DNA from: Prionace glauca | Taxonomy: Eukaryota; Chordata; Chondrichthyes; Carcharhiniformes; Carcharhinidae | Direction of reading: 5' to 3' | Assembly (NCBI GenBank): GCA_037974335.1 | Contig: CM075760.1 | Location: forward strand, 31,332,902 to 31,396,901 | Length of the DNA: 64,000 bases | Shown here: positions 23,495 to 34,484 of the stretch, piece after piece | Layout of the letters: the number at the start of each line of letters is the position of its first letter | How positions within the stretch are numbered: position 1 is the first letter of the stretch | The notes under the pieces: generated by a model | Database searches by the model: none | Seen by the model: only the letters and a program-made list of their open reading frames with translations | What the model was told of the DNA's origin: nothing | Program-made: the position numbers and the translations under genes

Positions 23495-23910
23495 TCGTAA
23501 GAACATAAGATATTCTTTTAGGACTAGTCCATAGACCCAATATGGAATTGATCAGCATTCAATAGGATAATGTCTGGTATTTGGTCTCACTGCTATTTCT
23601 CAATCATTCCTCATATCCTTTGGTTTCTTGAAAAAAAATCAAAGATACCTCCAACCCAACCCAACCAACAAACGTGAAGAATTCCGAAGTTTCAAAACCC
23701 CGATGAAAAGAAAGTCTCCTCATCTCAGTCATCAACGACGCTCACTCATCAAAAGTCTGCACTCCCGTTTTGTTTTTGTTTTGCATTCGCCGTCCAGCAG
23801 AAACAGTGTCAAACCCCTTCCAATTATTTGTTGTCTCAACAAGGAAATTTCTCACGTTCTTCGACATTCGAGAGAATATAGACCTAATTTATTCAACTCA
23901 GCTCAGTTAA
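23495..23910 (-). mobile_element. LINE 3' end fragment
   Basis: Minus-sense text typical of a LINE 3' end: gtaagaacataagatattc tail, ctcatatcctttggtttctt, then decayed RT C-terminus. No open frame. Confidence 0.55.
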
Positions 23911-24258
23911 CTTCCCTTGTTTGGCCTTCAGAATATATTTGCTGATAGTTAGTACAAAATTAAAGCAGACTAAGGGAGTGTCTGGCAATGAAGAAAATGC
24001 ATAATAGTTTCGAACATTGCACATGAAATAAACTCGGAGGTGCAGTTAGTAACATAGATACATTGCTGAGAATGAGCAATTAACAACATTGCGTTAATTG
24101 ATTACATTATTAGCAAACAAACTTTAAAGATGACATTATAGAGCAAAATAATACCTGAACGAAGATAAAAGTGAGAAAATCAAGATAAGAACGAAGATAA
24201 AAGATAAAACCCAGTATGATATCATGCATTAACTGTCTCCTCCTCGCCAACTCCATAG

Positions 24259-24386
24259 ATTCCACAAATACAAGCTGGATTGAAGACAATGAGGATTATA
24301 ACGGCAACAACTGGACAACCGCTTCCACATTTATCTTCCTGTTCTTCCTGAGCTTGTCCTACAGCGCTGCAGTGACTCTGATGAAG
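24259..24386 (+). CDS. IGHM: IgM membrane exon 1 (TM1)
   Basis: A 128-nt exon beginning two bases into a codon, matching the G left by the C4 internal donor. It encodes an acidic extracellular linker (STNTSWIEDNEDYNGNN), then [20 protein letters not shown] and VTLMK. The WTTAST start and polar Ser/Tyr positions in the membrane helix are signature features of mu transmembrane segments, which contact CD79. The donor (GTGGGA) is weaker than in the paralogue. It lies 3.16 kb after the C4 donor. Confidence 0.93.
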
Positions 24387-24516
24387 GTGGGATGATCAGT
24401 CCACTCACATTTCAGACTGAGAGAAAAGTGACAAAATGTTTTATTGATTAAAAAACTCTCACATTAATGTCTCAGATCATAAACATCTGCTTCAATATTG
24501 TATCTCTCTTTTACAG

Positions 24517-24525
24517 ATCGAGTGA
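24517..24525 (+). CDS. IGHM: IgM membrane exon 2 (TM2), cytoplasmic tail
   Basis: After TTTTACAG the exon adds only Ile-Glu and stop (ATC GAG TGA), giving a cytoplasmic tail of three residues (K-I-E). This fits the very short KVK-type tail of membrane IgM, although the final residue is acidic rather than the usual lysine. The intron from TM1 is 130 bp. Confidence 0.75.
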   Translation: ME

Positions 24526-24584
24526 TCGGTTTAATCTTTGGACGCTGTTGATTTTCCCTGAGCTGAATATTAGGATCTCTGCAT

Positions 24585-24865
24585 GGCACAAATTCAAAGA
24601 GTCCATTCAGCCCACCGAGTCTGCTCCGACTCTCCAATAGAGCATTTAGCCGTCTCGATCCGCGTTTTTGCCGCATTAATTCCCCTAATCTGCACTAACC
24701 ACGGACAATCCACCTAATTTGCACACCTTTCGACTGTGAAGTAAACCCATGCAGTCCCGGGGAGAACGTGCAAATTCAACACAGGCAGGCTCCCGAGACT
24801 GGAATTGACCCCGAGTCCCCGGGTGCTGTGAAACAGCGGGGCTAACCACTGTGCCACCGTGGCAT
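24585..24865 (-). mobile_element. tRNA-headed SINE in the membrane 3' UTR
   Basis: Full-length reverse copy: a head at the right end (gctaaccactgtgccaccgt), the middle landmark ggggagaacgtgcaaattca, and the tail at the left (tcattcagcccaccgagtct). The paralogous unit lacks it, so it inserted after the duplication. Confidence 0.8.
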
Positions 24866-25383
24866 CTTGATAATTCAATCTATGGACATTTCTAACTGAC
24901 GGAAGTGGTTTGAAAAAACTCCACAATTCTCAATTGATAAGCAACTTTTAACTAAATGCTTCAAATCTATGAAAAGTTTGCTTTATTTCTTGTTTCCTCT
25001 TTTACTTTCAGTGATTAATTAGATTTCGGACAATTTTTCTCCACCTGTTTATCCATGTAGTGGTGCTGTGGAAATGTATTGCATTATTTTAGTGATCCTC
25101 AGATTTAAACCAACCTCAGTTAAGAGATAACAACGTAAATTGTGTTTCATTTTCTGTTTTAACTGAATGAGAGAATCGCGGCATTCATATAATTGAATCT
25201 TGACGATTCAATGTTGTTCGAATTAATCTGCAATTTAGTAGTAATTTCTTATTACTATTTGTTCACTGCCTTTTATGCCTATGTCCTGTTTTCCCTATAT
25301 TTCGTCGATATTCAGTTCAGTTGACATACACAACTGGAGCCAACTTCAAAAGAAATCTTTCTGTAAAATGTTATGAAATTGTG

Positions 25384-25389
25384 AATAAA
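25384..25389 (+). terminator. Candidate poly(A) signal for membrane IgM
   Basis: AATAAA in a context (ctgtaaaat... then aaagattga) matching the paralogous site at 58055. Conservation in both units supports it as the end of the membrane transcript. Confidence 0.55.
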
Positions 25390-27174
25390 GATTGAGGCAT
25401 AAATGGATTAACATTAATAAATGCTTAGATTCACAGTTTTCTCGTATCGCTGTATTTTCTCGATCAAATATCCCTTTCCCACTCTGTCGCTTTTAACTTA
25501 CAGGATTTGTCACGGATCCTGTTTGGATTTTGAGCGAACCCTCGATACTTCAATGAAGTGGTCGCTGCGCCACCCAGTGTTTCATCAGTGAAAACACACC
25601 TCCATGTTACTGATGCATGCAGAGGCCAAGGTCTCTCTGAGTATCCATCTATCTCAATTTACACCCATTCAAATAATAACCTGTCTTCCTTTTATTGCTG
25701 CAAAGAGATAACGTCACACTCATCCACATTTTACTGCAACTGCTTTGCACATGCCCACACATTGAACCTGTTCAGAACACACTAAATCATGTCTGTATGT
25801 TTCTCAAAGCTCACTCTCACTCACCTTTTATCATCCGCAATTTTCGGAACAATACATTCAGTTCAATTTTAATATTAATTAACATATAATGTGAACAGTT
25901 GGGTCCGTGCACAGATTCCTGCAGTAACCAACTTGACACTGAATGCCAACTCTTTGCTTTCTATCTGTTAACCAGCTTTCTGTCAATCTCAAAACATATC
26001 CTGCAATTCCATATGCTTTCACTTTACATGGTTGTCTGTTATGTGAGACCTTGTTGAAATCCTTCTGAAAGAGTCAATAAACCCATGGGCTCACATCCCT
26101 TTCTGAACTATAATGTCTCGGAGATTCCTGCCTGCACTGGACCTGGTTGTAAGGGAGACAAGACGCAGCAACACCACTCCAACTACTTCCCTAAACTCCC
26201 ACACTCACCCCAACTCTCAGTGCTTCACTCCTTGCAGCTCTGAACTCCATGTGGAGCTCCATGAGTGGGCAGATTTCACAGTCCTCAGTTTGGTAGTTTA
26301 TATTTGGGCATGTTCAACTCATTAACCTGTTTGAAGTCATTGCACCCCTCCCCCTCTGGGTCTGAGTGACCATCGAGGGGTGACGGCCTTGGAAGTCTTT
26401 TTTGGAGTTTCAATGCTGGGTGCGGTTCCTCCTGCTCAGCCTCGGAAGTGAGTGGGGTTCATCAGACCGGGCCTCGCCTCTCCCACCATGAGCGTTGTGG
26501 CCCAAGTTCCCTTCATCGGGAGACAATGTTGTCGAGAGGCTAAACCCGCTGTGTCCATTTCAGTCTCCGAGGTAATCACTGGCGGAGGTGGAGAGCAGTA
26601 CCCGGAGTGCCTGGAATTCTTTCCTAATTTCCCGGTGTGCTGGGAATTGATTTTTCCTGCATGACTGGGGGTTGATGGCTTGTAGATGATTCCCATAGGA
26701 TGGTATCTCCCAAACGGACTTGATAGGAAACTGGTCCTGTTCCTGTACCAAACCTGCGTCATAACCACGCGGATCCATTGCCATGATTCTTTACTAATAA
26801 CCTATCAACTGTCTTTAAGTGCCTCTCCCTGTTGGTGGGCACTGAGTGTCATCTCCCGCCCTCTGAAGATCAGGCGTAACTTTGGGCAGAGTAATCTTCC
26901 CTTGAGCAAATCTGCGTGGGCTAGTCCAGTTGTTGAACGGGGGTAGGGGGGGGGGGTGGGTGTTGGGGGGAGCAGGGGGTGGAGTTGGGGTGTGTGTCAC
27001 CCTATAATTGAGGATGAAACTGGATGGTTTTAATGTCCAAGGAGGCTGTGGGATGATTTTCTGAATCTGCTTTTACTGTTTAGGCTGCTCTTTCGGCCAG
27101 GCCGATGGATGATGGGTAATATGGACACTGTCCTAACGTGTCAAATTCTGTCCAACTTCACGCAATGCACAAAT
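25390..27174. other. Intergenic DNA; no gene recognised
   Basis: Short ORFs on both strands near 26.4-26.8 kb overlap each other and show no known domain. A G-rich patch lies at 26939-26990. Confidence 0.4.
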
Positions 27175-27226
27175 TCCTGGCAGACAAAGGGTGGTCCATT
27201 TTCAGACCACCCTTTATCTGCCAGGA
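27175..27226. repeat. 22-bp inverted repeat (hairpin)
   Basis: Arms 27175-27196 and 27205-27226 are reverse complements with one mismatch around an 8-nt loop (phrase gcagacaaagggtggtc). It lies just upstream of a LINE. Confidence 0.8.
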
Positions 27227-27234
27227 TCCCGGGT

Positions 27235-28345
27235 GTCAAGAAAGAGGCGTGACTTGATAGGTTGGCTGAAAAGATTAAGGCTCATGGAATACAAGGCCAG
27301 GTATCTAGATGGGTTGAGAACTGGCTTGGTAAGAGGAGACAGAGAATAGTAGTGGAAGGGTCTTTTTCTAGCTGGAGGTCTGTCACTAGTGGTGTGCTGC
27401 AGGGCTCAGCACTGGGAAATATTATTTTTGTAGTATATATAAATGACTTGGAGGGAGTAAGGGTGTGATCAGCAAATTTGCAGATGACACTAAGGTGGCT
27501 GGATTGGCGGACAGTGAGGTGCAGTGTCTGGCAATACAATGGGGTATAGATAGGCTGGTATATTGGGCAGATATATGGCAAATGGAGTTTAATCCTGATA
27601 AATGTGAGGTGATGCATTTTGGCCGGAATAATGTAGGGGGAAGTTATATGATGAAGGGTAAGCCTATTAAGAGTATAGAAACGCAGAGGGACCTTGGGGT
27701 GCAAGTGCATAAGTCTTTGACGGTGGCAGTACAAGTGGAGAAGGCTGAGAAGAAAGCTTATGTTAGCCTTTATAGGAAGGGGTATAGAGTATAAGAGCTG
27801 GAGTCTAATGTTGCAGTTGTATAGAACGATGGTTAGGCCACATTTGGAGTATTGCGTCCAGTTCTGGTCGCCTTACTACCGGAAGGATGTGGAGACTCTG
27901 GAGAGAGTGCAGAGGAGGTTTACCAGGATGCTGCCTGGTAGGGAAGGACTGGGTTATGAGGAAATATTGAGCAAATTGGGGCTGTTTTCCCTTGAAAGAC
28001 GGCGACTGAGGGGGGATCTAATAGAAGTATATAAGATTATGAAGGGTATAGATAGAGTAAACAGTGGAAAGTAATTTCCTGTGTCAGAAACGCACAGTAC
28101 GAAGGGCCACGGGCTTAGGTGAGGGGGGAGAGGTATAACACAGATGTTAGAGGGAGATTTCTCGCGCAGAGGGTAATGGGGGTATGGAATGCTCTGCCAA
28201 GCAAGGTGGTGGAAGCAGGCACGCTGGAGTTGTTTAGGAGTTACTTAGACAGGCACATGAGTGGGTTGGAGATGGAGGGATATAGGAGATTGTTTTAAAT
28301 AAGCTTCAATAGCCTTGGGACGTCCCTGGTAATGTATAAGGATGT
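27235..28345 (+). mobile_element. CR1-like LINE, RT domain, 5'-truncated
   Basis: Plus-strand RT fragments follow in order: [40 protein letters not shown], the FADDTKVAG catalytic box, MEFNPDKCEVMHFGRNN, LVRPHLEYCVQFWSPYYRKD-like thumb, and RRLRGDLIEVYKIMKGIDRV. Frames shift near 27465 and 27760. This subfamily differs from the one at 12 kb. Confidence 0.9.
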
Positions 28346-28569
28346 GGAATGATACTAATGTTTTTCTCTTTTAATTCACAAGTATTAAGTCGGTCCGCCT
28401 TGTTGCTCAACGATGGACATACACGCGATGGGTCATACAAGGGCTGCTCTTGGATGTTCGAGAGTGGCCGAGTACTTCATGTCGTTAGTGTACGCTTAAA
28501 CTGGACAGTATACTGGGCAAGACGACAGCTCAGTGACTATCATGGTTTGCTGTGCAGACACATGGATTT

Positions 28570-28860
28570 GGGCCGGTGTCTATGGGAGTTTGTGCATTCT
28601 CCCCGTGCTTGCGTGGGTTTTCTCCGTGTGCTCCGGTTTCCTCCCAAACCCCAAAGATGTGCTATTCGGCTGATTGGAGGTAATATATTGTCCCTAAATT
28701 AGTTTTCCCTCAATGTGGAATGCCATAAGCATAGATAAGGTGGAGGGGGGGTGGGGCGGGGGGGAGGTACTGGTAATGTTAAAGTGGCGGCGTGGGCTCG
28801 TTGGGCCGAAGGGCCTGTTTCCCGGGCTGTTTTTGTTCTTTGTTCTTTGTATAAGTCGTG
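28570..28860 (+). mobile_element. SINE copy
   Basis: Shows tgtgcattctccccgtgctt, gtgctccggtttcctcccaa and ccccaaagatgtg, then a LINE-like 3' end (gggccgaagggcctgtttcc) with a ttgttctttg tail. The middle is G-rich near 28740. Confidence 0.75.
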
Positions 28861-28998
28861 GAATCAGATTGAAATTAACGGTTACCTTCCTGAATCAGTG
28901 ACATGGGCTCTCAGTCTAACCTCTCAGTCGGAACCTGCAGCGACACAGCCTAATTGGACATTGCAGACAGGCAGATTTGCTCGGACATGTTCCGATCA

Positions 28999-29074
28999 GT
29001 TTTTGTAGTGTAGTGGTTATCACGTCCACCTCACACGCGAAAGGTTCCCAGTTCAGTTCAAACCGGGCAGAAAC
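28999..29074 (+). tRNA. tRNA-Val(CAC)-like sequence, probably a pseudogene
   Basis: The acceptor arms GTTTTTG and CAGAAAC pair over 7 bp. The D-arm text gtagtgtagtggttatcac and the anticodon region cctcacacgc (CAC) match vertebrate tRNA-Val. The T arm is broken by an extra repeat of gttca that adds about 3-4 nt, giving 76 nt, so function is doubtful. Confidence 0.65.
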
Positions 29075-29865
29075 ATTCATTAAGCTTTCTCATGTGGCGT
29101 AAGGGAAAATTGTTTGATTTCAGTTTGTTGCTCCACATTATCCGAACCTCGATGTTAATGACATGTTATCATTGCTCTGACATCACCCTCAAATACTTTC
29201 TGTGAAAAGAGAAGTGCATTTTTTGACGCACTGACAGGAAAGTTCGCTTTTGACGCCGAGAACATATTGTCATCTCGTTCAGTCTCCAACAGAATTTAAT
29301 GGGTTTCTAGGTGCAGACTAATATGGTTAATCACCATCTGAAATATCTGATAGTAGTGTGTGCTCAAAAAGACAGATACAAGTGATACTGTAAGTGAACT
29401 AAAGGAAATGGCGCACATTTCACAGAAGAATATTTTTAAATCGTTTTTCATCACTAAGAAACAGGAAAAAACACTCAGACAGATGAGGGAATCGAGACTC
29501 AGTGCGGATCTACTGGACTTTCCTGTAAAGAGCCGGAATTTATGCGCCTGAATGTTTCATACCCATAATAAAAAAGGTTCAAGGGCCACTAACAGATAAT
29601 TCTTGATTTTCCTCCATTTAAATGTATTTGACTTTGTTTAAAAGCTGACGATAGTAAATCCCAAAATTGTGATCTGTATTACCCGGTGATTCGATTGGTT
29701 CTGTTGGTCAGTTATATTTTCAATTCAGTGATGTTCAATTTCAGAAATATTCAATTCATAATAAAGACATATGTGTTAAATAATGAATTGATACTAAATA
29801 TTGAAACGAATAGTGAGTAATAATGTACAATGAGCTTTGATAAATTGTCATCTGGACTCGAAACG
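29075..29865. other. No gene seen
   Basis: AT-rich sequence with no supported feature. Confidence 0.4.
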
Positions 29866-30275
29866 TCCGCCCTTTTCACGTCTCATTGAGACGTATAAGA
29901 TGATGAATGCGATGGATAGGATAGAGGTGGAGAGACTGTTCCCGCTCAAAAAAGACAGTAGGACTAGGGGGCACAGCCTCAAGATAAAGGGGGGGCGGTT
30001 TAGAACAGAGTTGAGGAGGAACTTCTTCACTCAAAGGGTGGTGAATCTCTGGAATTCTCTGCCCGTTGAAGTGGTGGAGGCTGCCTCGCTAAATATTTTT
30101 AAGAAACGGGTTGATGGGTTTTTGATAAGAGAAGGGATTAAGGGTTATGGGGAGAGGGCGGGAAGGTGGAGCTGAGTCACGACAGATCAGCCATGATCTT
30201 ATTGAATGGCGGGGCAGGCTCGAAGGGCCAGATGGCCTACTCCTGCTCCTATTTCTTATGTTCTTATGTTCTTAC
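29866..30275 (+). mobile_element. CR1-like LINE 3' end (same family as 11.97 kb)
   Basis: Encodes the C-terminal 100 residues in one frame (LIETYKMMNAMDRIEVERLF, NFFTQRVVNLWNSLPVEVVE, KKRVDGFLIREGIKGYGERA), then the 3' UTR and a ttcttatgttcttatg tail. Heavily 5'-truncated but little diverged, so young. Confidence 0.9.
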
Positions 30276-30463
30276 AGGGGCTGTCAGACATTGGGAGATT
30301 TTGGAGCATTCCCTCTTTTCCCATCCGCAGTAATTTGCTTTTATAACTGAGGACATTTGGTTCAGATTATTCGAAGAAAGATGAAAATGATGCATTAACG
30401 AACGGGCAGAAATCATTGCTCCCTTAGATATTTGGGAGACGGAAGCTGTCAGGTGACCTGATA

Positions 30464-30536
30464 GCCGAAATAACTCAGTTGGGAGCGCGTTCAACTGAAG
30501 ATCTAAAGGTCCCTGGTTCAATCCCTGGTTTTGGCA
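30464..30536 (+). tRNA. tRNA-Phe(GAA)-like sequence, decayed
   Basis: A 73-nt stretch from GCCGAAA to TTTTGGCA has the tRNA-Phe anticodon loop CTGAAGA and T-loop TTCAATC. Mismatches sit in the D stem (ACTC/GCGC), the anticodon stem (TTCAA/TCTAA) and the centre of the T stem, so it is probably a pseudogene. Confidence 0.65.
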
Positions 30537-30939
30537 GAATCTCCTGGCTGGTTTTCTGTGCTATCTACTAATTAACAGGCCATTTTGTCTCGCACTGTCT
30601 TCAAACATCAATTCACACAAGCTGCAATAGACCAAATACCCATCGCAATTTCCACCCTGCCAGATGTTGTTACATTTTCTCCTCGTTGGATTTCACTTCT
30701 TTTAAAAACTTCCTCTATTTCTAAACATTCCCGATGTTAATGAATGGTGATGGAGGTGAAGGTTTATCTTTGTTTCCTGATGCACACATGCCATGTAACG
30801 TCCTGAGTTTTTCCAACCTCATCACATTTCAGTGCAGATGTCAGGTCCGCTTTTACATGGCAGTGAAAATACATTTAGTTGACCTGCTGTTTCATCCAAA
30901 ACAATGTATATTTGTATTATCTCTTTCGATTCCTCCGGA

Positions 30940-31215
30940 AGGAGGCCATTCGGCCCATCGAGTCCGCACCCACAACAATCCCACCCACGGCCTATTCCCC
31001 ATAAACCCTCATATTTACCCTCCAAATCCCTCTGACACTAGGACCAATTTAGCACGGCCAATCAAACTAAAACACGCATCTTTGAAAGCGGAACACCCGG
31101 AGGAAACCCACGGAGGCACGGGGAGAACGTGCAAACTCTGCACAGACGGTGACCCGAGGACCTGAGTCCCTGGCGCTGTGAGACGTCAGTGCTAATCACT
31201 GTGCTACCGCGCTGC
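30940..31215 (-). mobile_element. tRNA-headed SINE, full length
   Basis: Reverse copy with the tail at the left (gaggccattcggcccatcga), middle gaacgtgcaaactctgcaca, and tRNA-like head at the right (gtgctaatcactgtgctacc). Confidence 0.8.
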
Positions 31216-31274
31216 CCTTTCCACTGCATTCAATGTTACTGCAGTTCACTCCATTCAAAGTTTTAGCATCAATC

Positions 31275-32035
31275 TGTGATAAGAACATAAGAACATAAGA
31301 AATAGGAGCAGGTGTAGGCCAACTAGCCCTTCGAGCCTGCCCCACCACTCAATAAGATCATTGCTGATCTGTCGTGGCTCAGTTCCACCTTCCCGCCCTC
31401 TCCCATAATCCTTAATCCCCACGCTTATCAAAAATCCATCCACCCGCGTCTTAAAAATATTTAGCGAGGCAGCCTCCACCACTTCAACGGCAGAGAATTC
31501 CAGAGATTCACCACCCTTTGAGTGAAGAAGTTCCTCCTCAACTCCGTTCGAAACCGCCCCCCTCCCCCTTTATCTTGAGGCTATGCCTCCTAGTCCTACT
31601 ATCCTTTCTGAGCGGGAAGAATCTCTCCACCTCTATCCTATTCACCCCATTTATCATCTTATACGTCTCAATGAGATCTCCCCTCATTCTTCTAAACTCT
31701 AACGAGTACAAGCCTAATCTATTCAGCCTCTCCTCATAACTCAACCCCTTCAACTCCGGCATCAGCCTAGTAAACCTCTTCTGCACTCCGTCCAAGGCTG
31801 AAATATCCTTGCGTAAGTACGGCGCCCAAAACTGCACACAGTACTCCTGCTGCGGCCTCACCAATGCCCTATACAGCCGCAGCAAGACCTCCCTACGTTT
31901 ATATTCAATCCCCCTCGCGATGAAGGCCAGGATCCCATTCGCCTTCCTGACCACCTGCTACACCTGCAAGCTGGGTTTTTGCGACTCATGCACAAGGACC
32001 CAGAGGTCCCTCTGCACCGTCGCCTGCATAAACCA
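31275..32035 (-). mobile_element. CR1-like LINE 3' half (same family as 11.97 kb)
   Basis: The tail repeat agaacataagaacataagaa lies near 31280 and the RT C-terminus follows in reverse (LVRPQQEYCVQFWAPYLRKD, RRMRGDLIETYKMINGVNRI). The 5' break is at about 32030 in the ATVQRDL-LVHESQKPSLQV segment. One frame change is near 31540. Confidence 0.9.
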
Positions 32036-32560
32036 TCCTGTGGTGATTCTGCTGAATAACATTAAATTATCACCGTTAATGGACCATCCAACGTTGGACG
32101 CCATTGATTTGAAACTTTGCTGCTTTTCTGGGTGAACTCCAGCTCTCCATTCCTCCCGCAATGTCACCGCTCAAACTGAGTCTTTCTCCTTCCCACATTG
32201 TTAAACTCAGAGTTACTGGTTTCTGAATGAAAACTGCCTCCACTTCACTGGGGGTGGGAGAGTTTACTATTTCATTCAATTAAAGGTTTTCTTGTCATTG
32301 AATCAGAGATTTGGGTACATATCTGCGAGATTTTTGTGTCGGTAGAAACAATAAATTTTCCCTCATTAACAGTCAGACTTTAACCCGTATCAGTATTTTG
32401 AGTCATCAGCACTTTCTAGCCTATCGCTCTCTTATTCTTTTTTTGCTTCTTTACTTGTGACTTTTCCAATTCAGGCGCAAGCAAGGGAATTTTCCCCACA
32501 CTGATTCTGACAGTTGTTGACCTGAAGGAACACAGGATTGTTGTACAGCAATAAATCTAC
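32036..32560. other. No gene seen
   Basis: No supported feature. Confidence 0.4.
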
Positions 32561-32561
32561 A

Positions 32562-32633
32562 TCCTCTGAGCGGGGATCGAACCCAGGCTGCGGCAGCGAG
32601 AGCGCAAAATCCTAACCATTAGACCACCAGGGA
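32562..32633 (-). tRNA. tRNA-Glu(CTC)-like sequence, decayed
   Basis: On the minus strand the 5' part TCCCTGGTGGTCTAATGGTT is nearly that of vertebrate tRNA-Glu, with anticodon loop around CTCTCGC and T-loop GGGTTCGATCC. The 3' acceptor strand (TCAGAGGA) pairs imperfectly, so it is likely a pseudogene. Confidence 0.65.
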
Positions 32634-33009
32634 AGCTGATACAAGGTCTTTAAAATGTTCATTTATCAATGACTCACCTGCTTTTTATCGTATTTCAGAC
32701 TTTTTATTCACCAAATACAAGTTTATCCTTCCAAATACAAATACATTGTATCCTTCACAAAGACCTTGTCTTTGTCAAAACTGAGTATGTCATGTCTCTA
32801 TCAGATGAGAAAACACCACGCTGGTTAATAATATACTGTATACACTCTCTCAGTAATGACTGAACTGGACCCAGTCTGCATTCATTTTAGTACAGGTGCT
32901 GTATCGATATCTGGTGCATTCGGTTCTGTCTCTGTATTACTGCACAACACCTGTCCCTCATTTATATTACAACTGATCATATTAGTTGGATTCACCATGC
33001 AAAATTGCC

Positions 33010-33155
33010 CGTTATTTTCCCGTTGAATATGTGGATTAGCCATGGTAAATATGTGGGCTAATGGGGATAGGGCAGAGGGGAGGATCTGGGTGGGATGCAG
33101 ACTCGGTGGGCCAAGATAACCTTTCTTCTGAACTGTAGGAATTCTATGGTTCTAT
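33010..33155 (+). mobile_element. SINE 3' fragment
   Basis: 3' text of the SINE family: gtggattagccatggtaaat, gcagactcggtgggccaag, then ggaattctatggttctatg. Confidence 0.7.
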
Positions 33156-33732
33156 GTCGAAGAAATATCATAGACATTTGCGTGTTTATTTATTTTAAAC
33201 ATTCTATTTTCAATAACTCCGTTTGGAGAAATGATTTTTTTTAGCAATTCCCCTTCAGTTTTCCCAGTGATAACCTCAGCCCATCTCTGCCTTCCATGAA
33301 TGCATGGAAACACCAAACAGTTCATGTGTTTCAACTGAAGAACATTTTCTATTTAAGTATTTATTGACAAACATTCTGTTGTGTGTTCTTGCATACAAAA
33401 TGATTACAGCCTCACTATTTTGTTCCCGGTGTTGACTTATCTGTCTTAAGAGATCTGTTGGTAAACGGATAGGGTGACAATGTGTGACAGCAATACTCAC
33501 AACGGTTTCAACTCTCTTCAGTTCAGCAACACATTGTTAATCAATGTTCCTTCCTTTTGCCAAGGTGCATGAACCAAAATGTTTGCCTTCATTCGGATTT
33601 TTTAACATGCATAAAAAGGACAATAACCATATAATTTGCAAGAAAAGATGAAGTCATCTTGTTTGTTCAGAGACTGTGATTAATGTCCCTCAGCACACGG
33701 TTTAATTGTCCCAATGGGGACATTAGAAGATT

Positions 33733-33740
33733 TATAAATA
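33733..33740 (+). promoter_or_regulatory. TATA box candidate of the GPR139-like gene
   Basis: TATAAATA lies 80 bp before the translation start in a low-complexity-free upstream region. Confidence 0.45.
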
Positions 33741-33819
33741 GGAATTTTCACTGTGTGTGCAATATTGTTTAACTGGGAGTGGTCTCGAGTACAGTCAGCG
33801 ATAATTGAATTTCAGAGCC

Positions 33820-33916
33820 ATGTTCTGGATTATACCACTTGAGCTTCGTATTCTTTGGGTATTTTACGATGTCCAAAGGATTTACTACCCGGTCCTTGCC
33901 GTAGTTGGTGTCACTG
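33820..33916 (+). CDS. GPR139-like receptor, exon 1
   Basis: The first exon starts at ATG (33820) and encodes the extracellular N-terminus and the start of membrane helix 1 (MFWIIPLELRILWVFYDVQR, then IYYPVLAVVGVT), ending in a split codon before GTAAG at 33917. An IYYPVLA segment before helix 1 is typical of the GPR139/GPR142 branch of class A receptors. Joining to 34485 restores one frame with VNVLTILILSRGKCGLS, the family hallmark. Confidence 0.85.
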
Positions 33917-34484
33917 GTAAGTCATATTTCTCTGTGTTCATTGTCCTTGTCCATGTTACCCAGTTATTGATATCATTCTGTGTAACCTTCATGGTTTGTT
34001 GCTGTGAATGCACTGGAAACATTTCTCCTTGCCACACAGCTATCCTCACACTACCTGACATTCACTTTCAATCTTTCCACTTTACGGTTGTCGTTATGTA
34101 AGATGATTTCCAGTGTTATGATTCACAGCCAATTCCAAATCAGCTGATTTAACATCTTCAACTGCACAGCCTTCAGCACAATCACAGCAGAGTCATCCAG
34201 ACCAGAAACATTTGCTCCAAACCTACTAGCACCATTGTGTCCCCCACATACAGATCTGAAGAAGGCAGCAAATTGGAGACTTTATTAACTGGTGAATGTG
34301 GCTTCTTGCTACATCATTGCGGGGCTTTTCTGCTGTGAACTTTGTCTCGAGCACAATAGGTGAATTCAGTCAATTCCGGGGTGGATTTAATAAAAATGTT
34401 TCAGCTGTTCCCAAGGATCCTGAGAGATTGCTTCTCTTGTGCTCAGTCTAAAACACGAATAAATTGTGTTTCTCTTCCTTACAG

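Noticed and set aside
26436-26784. Overlapping ORFs on both strands near 26.5 kb as a gene
   Set aside because: No domain, no splice context, and mutual overlap in different frames; left unassigned.
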